Shown here: positions 33,394-44,600 of the stretch, piece by piece
How the letters are laid out: each line of letters begins with the position of its first letter
Numbering within the stretch: the stretch's first letter is position 1
Assembly (NCBI GenBank): GCA_013339895.1
Contig: JABACO010000004.1
Coordinates: forward strand, 12,938,244 to 13,002,243
DNA length: 64,000 bases
Direction of reading: 5' to 3'
DNA from: Ephydatia muelleri
Lineage: Eukaryota; Porifera; Demospongiae; Spongillida; Spongillidae
Position numbers and translations under genes: made by a program
Notes under the pieces: generated by a model
Databases searched by the model: none
The model's input: the letters and a program-made list of their open reading frames with translations, nothing else
What the model was told of the DNA's origin: nothing

Positions 33394-35846
33394 GAAATAG
33401 CTCTGCTTTCGCTTAACAGGAACTGCAGTGGCTTGTGGTCCGAGACAATGGTGAACTCTCTCCCATAAATGTATTGGTGGAATCTGGTAACCCCAAAAAT
33501 CACCGCGAGCCCCTCCTTCTCGATCTGGGCGTACTTCTTCTCAGCCGGGGAGAGCGTGCGAGATGCATAGGCAATGGGACGATCTGAGCCATCAGCCAGC
33601 TTGTGCGACAACACCGCCGCTACCCCGTAAGGTGAGGCATCGCATGCCAGGAGCAGTTCCTTGCTAGGATCGAAATGCACCAGAACTTCCGCGGAGGTCA
33701 GAAGTTTCTTTGCTTGCCTGAATGCCGACTCTTGCTGTTTTCCCCACGACCAACTCTTGTTCTTCTGCAGTAGCTCATACAAGGGACATAGCGTTGTGGC
33801 TAGATTTGGCAGGAACTTGCCATAGTACGTGAGCATACCCAGGAAGGACCGAAGTTGTGTGACGTTAACCGGTGCGGGGGCGTTTGCTATGGCCTGCTTT
33901 TTCTCCTCTGTTGGATGCACACCCTTTTCCGAAATAACGTGTCCCAGGTATTCGAGCGACGGGAGCATGAACGCGCACTTGGCCAACTTCAATCGAAACC
34001 CAGCTTGCTGCAGGCGGGAAAGTACAAGTTCTAAGGTCTGCAAATGTGCTGATTCCGATTCCCCCGACACTAGTACGTCGTCGAGATACACACAGACGTG
34101 GGGAATGTCCCTCAGAATGCTTTCCATCGTTCTTTGGAATATGGCTGGGGCCGCAGCCACTCCAAAAGGGAGACGGTTGTATCTGAATAGTCCTTTGTGT
34201 GTGTTTATGGTAACCAGGGTCTTGGACTCCTCCGCCAGCTCCAATTGAGTGTAAGCATTTGCGAGGTCGAGCTTGGAGAATACCCTGCCGTTGCCAATGG
34301 AAGCCAACAAGTCCTCGACCCGAGGCAGGGGATATGTCTCAACCGTGGCTGCCAGGTTAACTGTCATCTTGTAATCCCCGCAGATACGCACACTTCCATC
34401 TCGTTTCATGACGGGAACTATTGGTGCCGCCCAATCCGCCCAGCGAACAGGTTCAATCACCCCGGCCTGTAACAGTCTCTCTAATTCCGCTTCGACCTTT
34501 CCTCTGAGGGCGTAAGGAACAGGGCGTGGCTTAAAGAAGCGGGGCTTGCAGGTAGATTCCACGTGGAGTTTAACTGGAGCTCCTTTTACAAGGCCTAACT
34601 CATCCCTAAACAAGTCTGCATGCTTGGCCAGAACACCTTCCAGATCCACGGAGGAGCAGCGGGTATGAAAGATAGCCAACTTTTCGCGGTTAACATGAAG
34701 TCTGAACAGCCAGTCCCTACCCAGAAGCGACGGGCCATCGCCCTGAATTATCAGTAAACGTAGCTTGAGCGACTGATGTTTGTGCGATACTGTGACGGTA
34801 ATCTGACCCAGCGCCGTTAATACCACTCCCGAGTACGCCTTCAGCACGATGCTAGTATGCTCCAGTGGTGGCCTAGATGCCTCAGACCAATGGCTCCTGT
34901 ATGTTGTTTCGCTGATGAGAGATACCGCTGCACCCGTGTCTATCTCCATCGCCAATGGAATGCCGTCCACCGATAGCACAATTAACAAGGGCGGGTTGAG
35001 CTGTGCTGTCGGAGCAGACAATGTAAGCACAGTAGCCTTATCCTGTACCTCAGCCATCTTGCGTTGCAACCGTTTAGGCTGCTTTGAGTGAGAACCTGTG
35101 TTGCTGCGACAAACTCTTGCCACGTGGCCCACTTTGCCGCACGAAAAACAAACCCAGTCTGCGCACGGACAGCTCGAGGAAACGTGCTTCCTGCCGCAAC
35201 TCGAACACGGTGGAAACTGGCGTTTAGGAGGTGACTGTTTGGCCGCTCTATCTTGACCTGCGATTGCGTTTACCTCAGCCGGACTGTGAGGCGTAGCGCT
35301 CGGCGTAGTCTGTCTTTGACCTTGCAGGACCAGTGCATTCTTTTCTGCGAGCTCGGACGCCTGTGCGATTTCTAGCGCTTTCGCAAACGTCAGCATGGGC
35401 TCAGCCAGTAAGCGACGCTGTACTCTGCTGTCCTTTATGCCGCAAACTATCCGGTCCCTCAGCATCTGCTCCAACGTGTCGCCAAACTCACACAATTGTG
35501 CCAATTTACGTAGCGCAGCCACAAAGTCTGCAATGCTTTCCTCTTCTTTCTGTACTCGTCCATTGAACATGAACCGCTGCATTATGGCCGACGGAGCCGG
35601 TGTCAAATGTTCCTGGACCAGTTGTACTATTTCTGGGAAAGATCTGTCGGAGGGTTTCCCGGGAGCCACCAAACTACGGATTAGTTGGTATGTTGTTGGA
35701 CCGCATACCGAGAGCAGTATTGCACGACGTTGCTCCGGATTTTCAACGGCGTTTGCTGCCAGATAGTGTTCCACACGTTCACAGTACGATGACCACTCTT
35801 CCGCCTCTCGGTCGAACGGCCCAACGCTCCCGTGTGACGACTGCAT
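33394..35846 (-). pseudogene. gypsy 2 gag-pol, 5' part: gag to RNase H
   Basis: The frame opens with ATG at 35846, 48 bp after the primer site. Approximate residue positions: capsid 1-200; two zinc knuckles (CSSCGRKHVSSSC at 214-226 and CFSCGKVGHVARVC at 233-246); protease EIDTGAAVSLI at 301-311; RT from about 440 with YLDD at 587-590; RNase H with LLACDASPYG and EIEKEGLAVIFG. Gag and pol are one frame, with no frameshift site. It stops being coding at the 3-bp duplication where the CACTA-like element begins. Confidence 0.9.
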
Positions 35847-35893
35847 CTTGCTTCTCCAACCTGTATAGGTGTGGTAAAAGAGTTAGTTGTTTA

Positions 35894-35904
35894 CCTCGTC
35901 GCCA
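35894..35904 (-). other. Primer binding site, tRNA-Ser type
   Basis: The plus strand CCTCGTCGCCA next to the 5' LTR equals the 3' end of tRNA-Ser(GCT) plus CCA as I remember it. The match is 11 bases, shorter than for gypsy 1. Confidence 0.55.
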
Positions 35905-35905
35905 A

Positions 35906-36141
35906 TGTTATGTCCAACACCCGGTGCACGCACACGGCCTGCGCAATGACCCGACAGACGAGACAACGTAGAATATGGGACACAAACAGCAAACGATACA
36001 CAACACAATATCTGGTTGAACTGCGGAAACACGTGCTTTAACATGGTTAAGTGTCATGGCTCAAACAAAGGACAAAGGCGGCGTGCTCGAAGAGCGCGGG
36101 GAAGTGGAAGGCCATAACCGGTCATGACGTAATACATTACA
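35906..36141 (-). repeat. 5' LTR of gypsy 2
   Basis: 236 bp, TGTTATG...CATTACA. It is followed by the duplicated TGCAC at 36142. Confidence 0.95.
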
Positions 36142-36156
36142 TGCACTTAAAATCTA

Positions 36157-36530
36157 CCACTAGTACTAGTGATCAAAGACTGCAGGCTTGTGGATCTTCC
36201 ACTAGTACTAGTGATCTAAGACTGCAGGCTTGTGGATCTTCCACTAGTACTAGTGATCTAAGACTGCAGGCTTGTGGATCTTCCACTAGTACTAGTGATC
36301 TAAGACTGCAGGCTGTGGATCTTCCACTAGTACTAGTGATCTAAGACTGCAGGCTGTGGATCTTCCACTAGTACTAGTGATCTAAGACTGCAGGCTTGTG
36401 GATCTTCCACTAGTACTAGTGATCTAAGACTGCAGGCTGTGGATCTTCCACTAGTACTAGTGATCTAAGACTGCAGGCTTGTGGATCTTCCACTAGTACT
36501 AGTGATCTAAGACTGCAGGCTTGTGGATTT
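36157..36530. repeat. 42-bp satellite, nine units
   Basis: Units of 41-42 bp contain CCACTAGTACTAGTGAT and CTAAGACTGCAGGCTTGTGG. ACTAGTACTAGT is a perfect 12-bp palindrome in every unit. Length variants differ by one T (GGCTTGTGG/GGCTGTGG). The array starts ten bases after the gypsy 2 target duplication. Confidence 0.95.
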
Positions 36531-36639
36531 GAGTATTTGGAGTCATATAGCTTTTTTTTTTCTACTCTGAGCATCAATAACATTTGTTTATACAACTTTT
36601 AACATCTGTCCTTGCACTTCAATAATTTGTCAAATTCTT

Positions 36640-37960
36640 CATCATTAATCATACAAGAACTTACCACACCGCTGCATGATGCTTTCAGGTCTACAGGTAG
36701 TACAGCTTGACAATCATACAGAACTTGGAAGGGTGTAAATATTGAGGATTCATGCTTTGAAGTATTTGCAGCAATCTAAATAATCTTCCCAATTCTCCTT
36801 TTTATCTTCCACAAATATTTTGCAAAGTCTGATTAAATCTCTTGGTTAACCCTTTTGCCTGTACAGTGCACACATGCATATAATGCCAATAAAAGAAATA
36901 GTTACCTGAGGGTGATAAGGAGTCGTGATCAATACCAAGCATTTTCATCAGCTTTGGTCCAATGTATCTTTAAATTCACTCATTGATCAGTGGTAATAAT
37001 ATGAGGTAAGCCAAACTGCATAAATACTAGCATAAAGTGTCAATTCATGCCATGCACATACACATGAATGCATAGCACATATCACATGAAGAAACATGTG
37101 CATTTAGCATTTACAAAAAGTTGTAAGAATTTACATGAATGTGAGAGTTGTGACTAACCACCCACAAAAGATGTTTTTCGTATCAGTGGTTACTTTAAAA
37201 CAAAAAACAAGATCTACTTATCTTCAAATTAATCCAGTGTCAAAATTTGGCCACTAATAACTCAGTAACTAATAACAGATTTTGCAAGTCCAATACAAAA
37301 ATAACTATTTCACTTTAGGATGTGTGGTTGTCTTGATTTAATGTTTTTGTAATTTGTTATATTATTACTTTTCCAGGTACATCACCTATAGTAACAAATG
37401 TTCAATAACCAGCATCAATGATTATTTTGTTAATTGATCTGTTAAAATCATCAGCATGCACTCCCCTCATTAGGCGGCTAAAAGCAATTTACAAACCATT
37501 TCTCATTGATTGTGGGACACCCTGCAATGCACACACAAACACACACACAACATGCTCAGTACATACCTTGTAATGTGCATCACATACATTCACTATATTC
37601 CTTGGTGTGAGGGGTGTTGGTAGAGACCAATAAAGTCAACTCCTATTTGATGCCATGTAGACACAACAGGTACTGGGTGCAAATTTGTCCAACTTTCTCC
37701 CAAGCCTTTGACATGAATCATACTTTTCAACCTTTTCAGTAACATAGTACAGAATTATAATAAGGATTTGCAGATATCACACCCCTGACCACATGAACTA
37801 TGAACCTCTGTAATGTGAACTGGTGTGTGTTTTTTTAGTACCCTGATGTATTGTCATTATGGCAGGCAATGCACTTATCTTCGGAATCAGCTATGTACAT
37901 AACCAGTATCCCATTGTCAAAACAAGATGTGTATTTGTAGATTACATGCTAGTTGCAATT
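36640..37960 (-). pseudogene. Ginger-like element copy 2: degenerate integrase
   Basis: On the minus strand, in order: a H2C2 remnant (IACHNDNTSGY) at about 37880, WHQIGVDFIG at about 37650, MQFGLPHIITTDQ at about 37010 (core Asp region), then KKENWEDYLD and a TPFQVLYDCQAVLPVDLKAS-like end at about 36800-36680. Frames change several times and stops are present. The C-terminal module lies beyond the satellite and gypsy 2, at 26890-27029. Confidence 0.6.
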
Positions 37961-38500
37961 TGAAAGTTATGATCATGCACAAGAAATGGTGTATGGAATC
38001 AAGTAGATCTTCAGTCTGCTATCATATGATGTTGTCTATGGACACTTAACAGACAACTGTGTCTAGCAATTATTAAGACTAAGAAATCTAACCATTTGCA
38101 TGTGTCTCGCTTGGCTTGGAACTGCAGGACTAATAACATGTGACCACATTGTAGGGTCTAGAACAGTAATGTGTCCGAAGACCTTTTTCCATGCACACCC
38201 GCACAATGCTGCTGGTGACGTGTAAGCACCCATTCATTGCTGTTATAGTACAAATGACCCACAACCGAGTGCCCAACAACTGCAAGTTAGATTTATCTCG
38301 GCTATTCGAGGGGGGAGTGGTCCTATATTGTTTCGGCATATATTGTCTTGCTCATGCATGCGGCCTTTACGCCTATGGCGTTCTGTGCTTTTATACTCCT
38401 GCGGACTGGTAGTATCAGTTTCTGTTCGCGTTATCATAAAGGGCTTCATTTAAAAGCGATAATGTTTATTGGCACAATAATGAATTACGCAATCACATGG
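37961..38500. other. No supported gene
   Basis: Short frames only; no motif recognised. Confidence 0.4.
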
Positions 38501-38693
38501 GATCATTAGTTTCCGCGAAAAGGCATACATATTATAAAAATTCCGTTATGCGCAATAGAAATGTAACGTTACGTTCAGTACGTAAGAAACAATGTGTAAA
38601 GGACATTTCAGACTTCTTGAATATCAAAGAATTTGAAATCTTGAAAAAAAACATGCACTAGGTCCCTTTTCGCGGAAACGTTCCAGTATGATC
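38501..38693. mobile_element. 193-bp MITE, same family as 23317-23541
   Basis: The left end (GATCATTAGTTTCCGCGAAA) and right end (reversed, GATCATACTGG...TTTCCGCGAAAAGGG) are inverted repeats. The interior shares GGACATTTCAGACTTCT with the other copies. Confidence 0.75.
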
Positions 38694-38840
38694 TATCGTA
38701 CAGCAGTTCGATGCAAACCCACCTTCCAATTTCACCGTCGGTTCAAAGGAGACATCGAGACGAGTAATATACGTACTGTTCACGGCAAAATTGAATGCAA
38801 TGAATCAGGAATAAATATTATTGTGTGCGGTGTTGATTTA

Positions 38841-40851
38841 ACCGCTTGGAAGTTGGCACCACATTCCACAGCACCACATTCCACACTAATTATCACAAAA
38901 CAATATTGTGCGGCTCAGTTTATAATGAATATAATTATAAAGTCCCAATTACGGCGATTAATACAGTGTGGCCATCCACACGTTGAATGCAAGACAGGTA
39001 ATGCCAAGCTTATGACAGCCTTGAGGACCGTGGCTATGTCATTCGTAGGACAGTGACTGTCTACAATTTTCGGGTGATCCTGCACCACCACACCATCTGA
39101 TGAGGTCTGTCTCACATTTCTGAACATGTGTCATTAAAATGGCCCCTCCCACTTGAGGACCATGGCCATGTCACACATGTGAGAGTGAGTTTACCCTACT
39201 GTCTGACCAAGGTAAGCGATGTTCTGGTGATCCTGCACCACCAGAGCATCTGATGAGGTCTGTCTCACATTTCTGAACATGTGTCATTAAAATGGCCCCT
39301 CCCACTTGAGGACCATGGCCATGTCACACATGTGAGAGTGAGTTTACCCCACTGTCAGACCAAGGTAAGCGATGTTCTGGTGATCCTGCACCACCACACC
39401 ATCTGATGAGGTCTGTCTCACATTTCTGAACATGTGTCATTAAAATGGCCCCTCCCACTTGAGGACCATGGCCATGTCACACATGTGAGAGTGAGTTTAC
39501 CCCACTGTCTGACCAAGGTAAGCAATGTTCTGGTGATCCTGCACCACCAGAGCATCTGATGAGGTCTGTCTCACATTTCTGAACATGTGTGATTAAAATG
39601 GCCCCTCCCCCTTGAGAACCATGGCCATGTAAACATGTAGGGTAAACTCACTCTCACATGTGTGACATGGCCATGGTCCTCAAGGGGGAGGGGCCATTTT
39701 AATGACACATGTTCAGAAATGTGAGACAGACCTCATCAGATGCTCTGGTGGTGCAGGATCACCAGAACATCGCTTACCTTGGTCAGACAGTGGGGTAAAC
39801 TCACTCTCACATGTGTGACATGGCCATGGTCCTCAAGGGGGAGGGGCCATTTTAATCACACATGTTCTGAAATGTGTGACAGACCTCATCAGATGCTCTG
39901 GTGGTGCAGGATCACCAGAACATCGCTTACCTTGGTCTGACAGTGGGGTAAACTCACTCTCACACGTGTGACATGGCCATGGTCCTCAAGTGGGAGGGGC
40001 CATTTTAATGACACATGTTCAGAAATGTAAGACAGACCTCATCAGATGCTCTGGTGGTGCAGGATCACCAGAACATCGCTTACCTTGGTCAGACAGTGGG
40101 GTAAACTCTCTCTCACATGTGTGACATGGCCATGGTTCTCAAGGGGGAGGGGCCATTTTAATCACACATGTTCTGAAATGTGTGACAGACCTTATCAGAT
40201 GCTCTGGTGGTGCAGGATCACCAGAACATCACTTACCTTGGTCAGACAGTAGGGTAAACTCACTCTCACATGTGTGACATGGCCATGGTCCTCAAGGGGG
40301 AGGGGCCATTTTAATGACACATGTTCAGAAATGTGAGGCAGACCTCATCAGATGCTCTGGTGGTGCAGGATCACCAGAACATCTCTTACCTTGATCAGAC
40401 AGTGGGGTAAACTCACTCTCACATGTGTGACATGGCCATGGTCCTCAAGGTGGAGGGGCCATTTTAATGACACATGTTCAGAAATGTGAGACAGACCTCA
40501 TCAGATGCTCTGGTGGTGCAGGATCACCAGAACATCGCTTACCTTGGTCAGACAGTAGGGTGAACTCACTCTCACGTGTGTGACATAGCCATGGTCCTCA
40601 TGGGGGAGGAGCCATTATAATCACACATTTTTAGAAATGTGTAGACCACATCAGATGCTGTGGTAGTGGAGTATTATTATACTTATTATATGTACCGGTT
40701 CACGCATGATGCATGACGCATGATGCAGTTATTGTGTAATTATAGTTAGTTCTTGCACTTGTGGGTCACTGGCGCCCGCCGCACAATATTGTTTTGTGAT
40801 AATTAGTGTGGAATGTGGTGCTGTGGAATGTGGTGCCAACTTCCAAGCGGT
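38841..40851. mobile_element. Foldback element with 9-bp target duplication (MULE-like)
   Basis: The termini of about 80 bp (ACCGCTTGGAAGTTGGCACC...) are exact inverted copies at 38841 and 40851. GTTGATTTA flanks both ends (38832-38840 and 40852-40860). The interior is a 153-bp-type repeat in about four copies in one orientation (about 39060-39640) and about six in the opposite orientation (39645-40640), so most of the 2011 bp can fold back. A 9-bp duplication is typical of Mutator-like elements, the group that includes Drosophila FB. It has no coding sequence. Confidence 0.9.
39060..40640. repeat. Inverted tandem arrays (unit about 153 bp)
   Basis: The unit contains GTCTGTCTCACATTTCTGAA, CATGTGTCATTAAAATGGCC, CCATGGCCATGTCACACATG and GGTGATCCTGCACCACC. 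Orientation flips at about 39640, where a small spacer joins the two arrays. Confidence 0.9.
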
Positions 40852-40860
40852 GTTGATTTA

Positions 40861-41764
40861 TAAGCAGGGTTTCTACCTGTTGCATACCTCAGCGTTTCAT
40901 TGAGAAAACGAGAATGTTTTCTATATTATACCTTCAGTAATTTGCATTACCGGTCCTTTTTTCTGTGCACATAACTTATTAAAGGCTATGTTTAAACTAG
41001 TACTGCTTCGTCGAAATGATGCTCGTATTTATAATCTTCACGTGGCCTTTTTGATTGTCTGGGTACTTGGCCTTAGCGGATGTTTTAGTACTCCACCCAA
41101 ATCAAAGAACCCATTGCCCATGCGTGCAATTAGTGGAGAATAGAAAAGCAAATGGGTTTACTTAACCTATCATGACACTAATTCCAACTACTGTCCAACT
41201 CAGCAAGGAACCACTGCAACTGGATGTGATGCTGGCTTTAATGCACAGTCACTCTGCATGGACTGAGAATCGGACCAGCATAGATGGTCTAGAGTTAGTC
41301 TATCTTCTGTACATCCTTCCAACAGCCTGGCACAAAAGGGTGTCTTACATCTTTTTTGCACTCAGCATGTGCCCCTACTTCAGAAGCACACTGTGGCATG
41401 TAGCACTCCACACCAAAAGATTCTTGTCTTCACACTCAAGGCCAGAGGGCCTCAGACAAGAAGACCTGTAGTGACAGTGACAAGATGGATGATTTCATTG
41501 TCACAAGCATGTCTGATGGTCTTTGCTCCATACATTTGAGACCTAGGGCAGCATGCAAAGGTCCATCCCACAGAGAAGGCAGTGTGCATGCAAGCCAGTC
41601 TGCAACAAATAGCTGAACTAACGAAAATGTGTCATCTAATTTGCCTATACACAAACCAAGGGACATTATCAGTATGGTGTGCAGGTCAGGCAGACACAAG
41701 GAGAAGACATCTAGCGGGGAACTGTACTTGGTGCAGGAGCCTGACCCCAGCCAACTAATTAGAA
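40861..41764. other. No recognised gene
   Basis: A 99-codon plus frame (41172-41471) and an overlapping 110-codon minus frame (41436-41768) have no motif I recognise. Confidence 0.4.
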
Positions 41765-42305
41765 GCAATTAGACCTCAGTACTTGTACTTTGATGGGATT
41801 TGTGGGCATGTTTTTTCAAACCTTCGGTATTTATGCTGCACTGCTCGCCTGTCATCACCTTCATTATGTGGTGAGGTGTGCATGGTATATATATGAGCAA
41901 ATATTATTTTACAATAAGTTTTAATAAATGTCAAGCACAATATAATGCAATAATACTAATCAATGTACATACAATATCTCCATCCTTGAAGAATCCAGGC
42001 CAGTAAAATTTTTGTAGAATGTCCATGTTCTACCAAGGTAACCAACAGTAGGATCACTGTGGCAGGGTTCCGTGATCTGCTTCCACTTGTGGTTGCTGTA
42101 CATCACTTCCACCCACACGCCAGTCCATGTCACGTACTGCATTTTTTAATCTTCCACCCTGAACCTGTCGTATTAAAAAATAATATAACTGTGCTGGGTG
42201 GAAGGCAACACGTATGAGTTCGTACTTATGATAACTATGTTAGTGCATTAATGATTTTTGCTTACATGTATAGAACTAAACCAAGATGCTCTGTAAGTAT
42301 TAACC
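41765..42305 (-). pseudogene. Integrase finger fragment, duplicate A
   Basis: On the minus strand the text CHSDPTVGYLGR and, in a shifted frame, FYKILLAW / FYWPG resemble the H2C2 finger of integrase. The whole 540-bp block recurs in the same orientation at 48385-48895. Confidence 0.5.
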
Positions 42306-42309
42306 TATA

Positions 42310-44200
42310 GTGTGTGTTTTTCGAAAAAATTAACGTCGTCGTGAATAGGGGTCTATACAGGAGAAGGAGTTGAAGACCCCAGTGACCAAGACCAATTTGG
42401 GGTCAAACAAAAGGCCTTCAAGAGTCTTTGTTCGGGGCTTGTCCAGCAGTGTGGCTGTCCATCAAACCCTTCTTGGACATTAGCATCTTTCATGAAGGTC
42501 TGCATCAGTGCTAGGTAACTACTTCTTTTTTCCTGTGTAATACTCCTCACTAAAAGGGACATGTTGCTACTAGGGTCAGGTTTGTTTGCTAACCTTAATT
42601 GCTAATCAGAAGTAAGAGTACCATTTGGATATAATGATCAATACAAATGTCATTCTTATTACAGACTTGTCCATGCTTTCACCTCTGCTGGCATGTTACC
42701 ACACCAGTGCATGAATTTCTGTTCATTTGCTGGTATAGGTGAAGTGAAGCAGCAGGGCTGAGATCATTGGTGTATATTATTCATATCTTGTACCATCCAT
42801 GTTCAGTCAGTTTACGTGGACACACTGTACCAGCAAGCAATAGCAGATGTAGCAGAAGAGTCCATGATGGCTGCTAAGAGCGTGTGAGGGCATTAGCCCT
42901 CATTATGCTACAAGTGGAGAGGTTGGAGTTGCCACATTTGTAAAGAAGTGTGATTTGATGTGTATATAGTGGGTATGCCCGCCACGAGATTCCACTTCTA
43001 ATGCATACCACTTAATGGTTACCTTGTCTGCCTGGAAGATTTGCACATAATTAGTAAATGCCCATGTCTATCAGCTTGCAACCATACTGTCTATTTAGGA
43101 TTGTTGAGATTTCCACTCTCTCTAGACAAGAGCACACAAGGTAGCTCAGACAAGGATGGTGGCATGCACTAAGATAGTCATGCCTCAAGTTATTGCCAGA
43201 TCTTTGCTCTCGTGTCCTAACTGTTTACAATTTCACATTTTCGCTCTAATGAAGGATTGAACATCACAGAGGTAGCCATGACTACCAGTGTACTATAAAG
43301 AAGTATGTGGGCCCCAATTATTAACACTATGTTTCAATTTTCTTAGGTTTGTTGCGCTGATTTAGATATAAACATAAGTACTCCAGAGCAGAAAGGGATA
43401 ATATAATGTGATTGTGCATGTGCTTGAGCACAGTGCAGATGTGTTGTTTTGTTTACATATCACATTATCGCCTTTGTAAGATTTCTTTGCAGCTCTTGAC
43501 ACACGCATTATGCCAAGGGAATGGCTTTTCATGCCATCTTTAAACTTGGAAGACCTAAAGAACATTGTGTAATTTTCTGTTAAAAGGGGGAAAGAATCCA
43601 AACAAAGTGATGTTTTTCTAAATGACAGCGTTAAGAAGCATAAAGAGATATACAGCACATATTTTGAAGTGTGGAGCTACACTCACTTTAACAAAATGTT
43701 GCCTAACATGGTAGCTGTATGTGGTTAATATTTCAGCTGTAAATGCAACTTTGAGATGTTCAGGATTGTTTTCATTTGTGGTCAATCTTTTCACACCTTG
43801 TGGTTTGACTTTGGAGTTAAAATTTTGCATTCTGTAGTATAACTGTGAATCGGTGCAACAAACCTACAAAATGTTGCAAAAATTGAAACATAGGTGTCAA
43901 TGATCGTGTTGATTTTACTTGGAATGACACATGTAGAGGAACTCGGGATGGTCAATTCCTACAATACATGGCATGGTATAGTATAACATCTTGTTTTCGG
44001 TGTGCATTAATTGCAGATAGTAGAGTCACGAAGAATGCGGCTAAGGGTTGCGTAAGATCTGCGCAGGTCCGGTTCGATTCATGCCAAGGATAAGACGTGT
44101 TTACTGAACTATCCGACAAGGGTACGTTCTCGTTGGAAATATTTAGTGGCAATCCTGATAGACTTAGTGTTACGGTTAAACATCACCCAGCACTTTAAAG
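42310..44200 (+). pseudogene. Kolobok-like transposase copy C, decayed and interrupted
   Basis: Exons 2 to 9 of the 1273-3879 gene can be aligned in order on the plus strand: SDQDQFGVKQKAFKSLCSG at about 42380-42440, exon 4 near 42670-42770, exon 5 near 42810-42930, exon 6 near 42970-43050, exon 7 near 43080-43200, exon 8 split between 43260-43308 and 43933-43969, and exon 9 at about 44014-44170. There are several stops and shifts. A 0.6-kb insertion breaks exon 8. Exons 1 and 10-13 are missing. Confidence 0.7.
43309..43932. mobile_element. About 620-bp inverted-repeat insertion in exon 8
   Basis: Comparison with the intact gene fixes the break inside GTATGTA...GAACTCGG. Inside, CACTATGTTTCAATTTT and GGTTTGTTGC near the left end have inverted partners near 43860-43900. 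ATGT borders both sides and may be a short duplication. There is no coding sequence. Confidence 0.6.
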
Positions 44201-44239
44201 TGTATGTGTGTGTGTGCGTGCGTCAGAGGCGGATACAGA

Positions 44240-44600
44240 ATCGCACAATTGCACAGCAGTGGCGGATCCGGGGGGGGGGGGGGCCCTATTGGATTTCACC
44301 ATAACATCACCGCTAAATTATTCTACTTTGAACGAAACGAGTGTGATGACTGGGTCTGCTGCTTCAACTGCCGAACTTCGCAAACATGCCGCCAATGATG
44401 AAAAATGCAACCGCTTGGGCTGGGTTTGAAGACATACGGTTGCTGGGGAGAAGAAGCGGGCAGATGTCTCGACAGACTAGCCACACGGATAGCCACTCGA
44501 ACTGGGTGTCCCAAGTCTTCTGCAGTGTCAGGGCTATATGGAAGGTTAAGCATTGCTCTGGTCAATGCTAGGGCTTTACTGACTAGGTCGCCTTCATATT
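44240..44600 (+). pseudogene. Endonuclease-like domain fragment (copy 1)
   Basis: Frames read DFTITSPLNYSTLNETSVM, ELRKHAANDEKCNRLGW, a shifted TYGCWGEEAG-like stretch, and VNARALL. The same order occurs at 52682-53090. I recall the RPAD...DvTv pattern as a C-terminal, possibly PD-(D/E)xK-like, domain of reverse-transcriptase-type proteins in invertebrates. It is preceded by CAGTGGCGGATCC and a G-run of about 17, which looks like a MITE end. Confidence 0.5.

Larger units (their letters stand above)
27035..36141 (-). mobile_element. Ty3/gypsy retrotransposon 2 (9107 bp with nested insertion)
   Basis: Two 236-bp LTRs, identical by eye, bound a single gag-pol frame on the minus strand. The 5-bp flank TGCAC is duplicated at 27030-27034 and 36142-36146. 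Without the nested CACTA-like element the length is about 4.58 kb, normal for a compact gypsy element. The primer site and polypurine tract are in place. Identical LTRs and an undamaged frame on both sides of the insertion point to very recent transposition. The insertion broke an older minus-strand Ginger-like copy. Confidence 0.95.

Noticed and set aside
33829-34248. 139-codon and neighbouring plus-strand frames at 33.8-36 kb
   Set aside because: They are antisense shadows of the gypsy 2 gag-pol frame.
36157-36530. CRISPR-like array
   Set aside because: Units are contiguous without unique spacers and the DNA is eukaryotic; it is a satellite.
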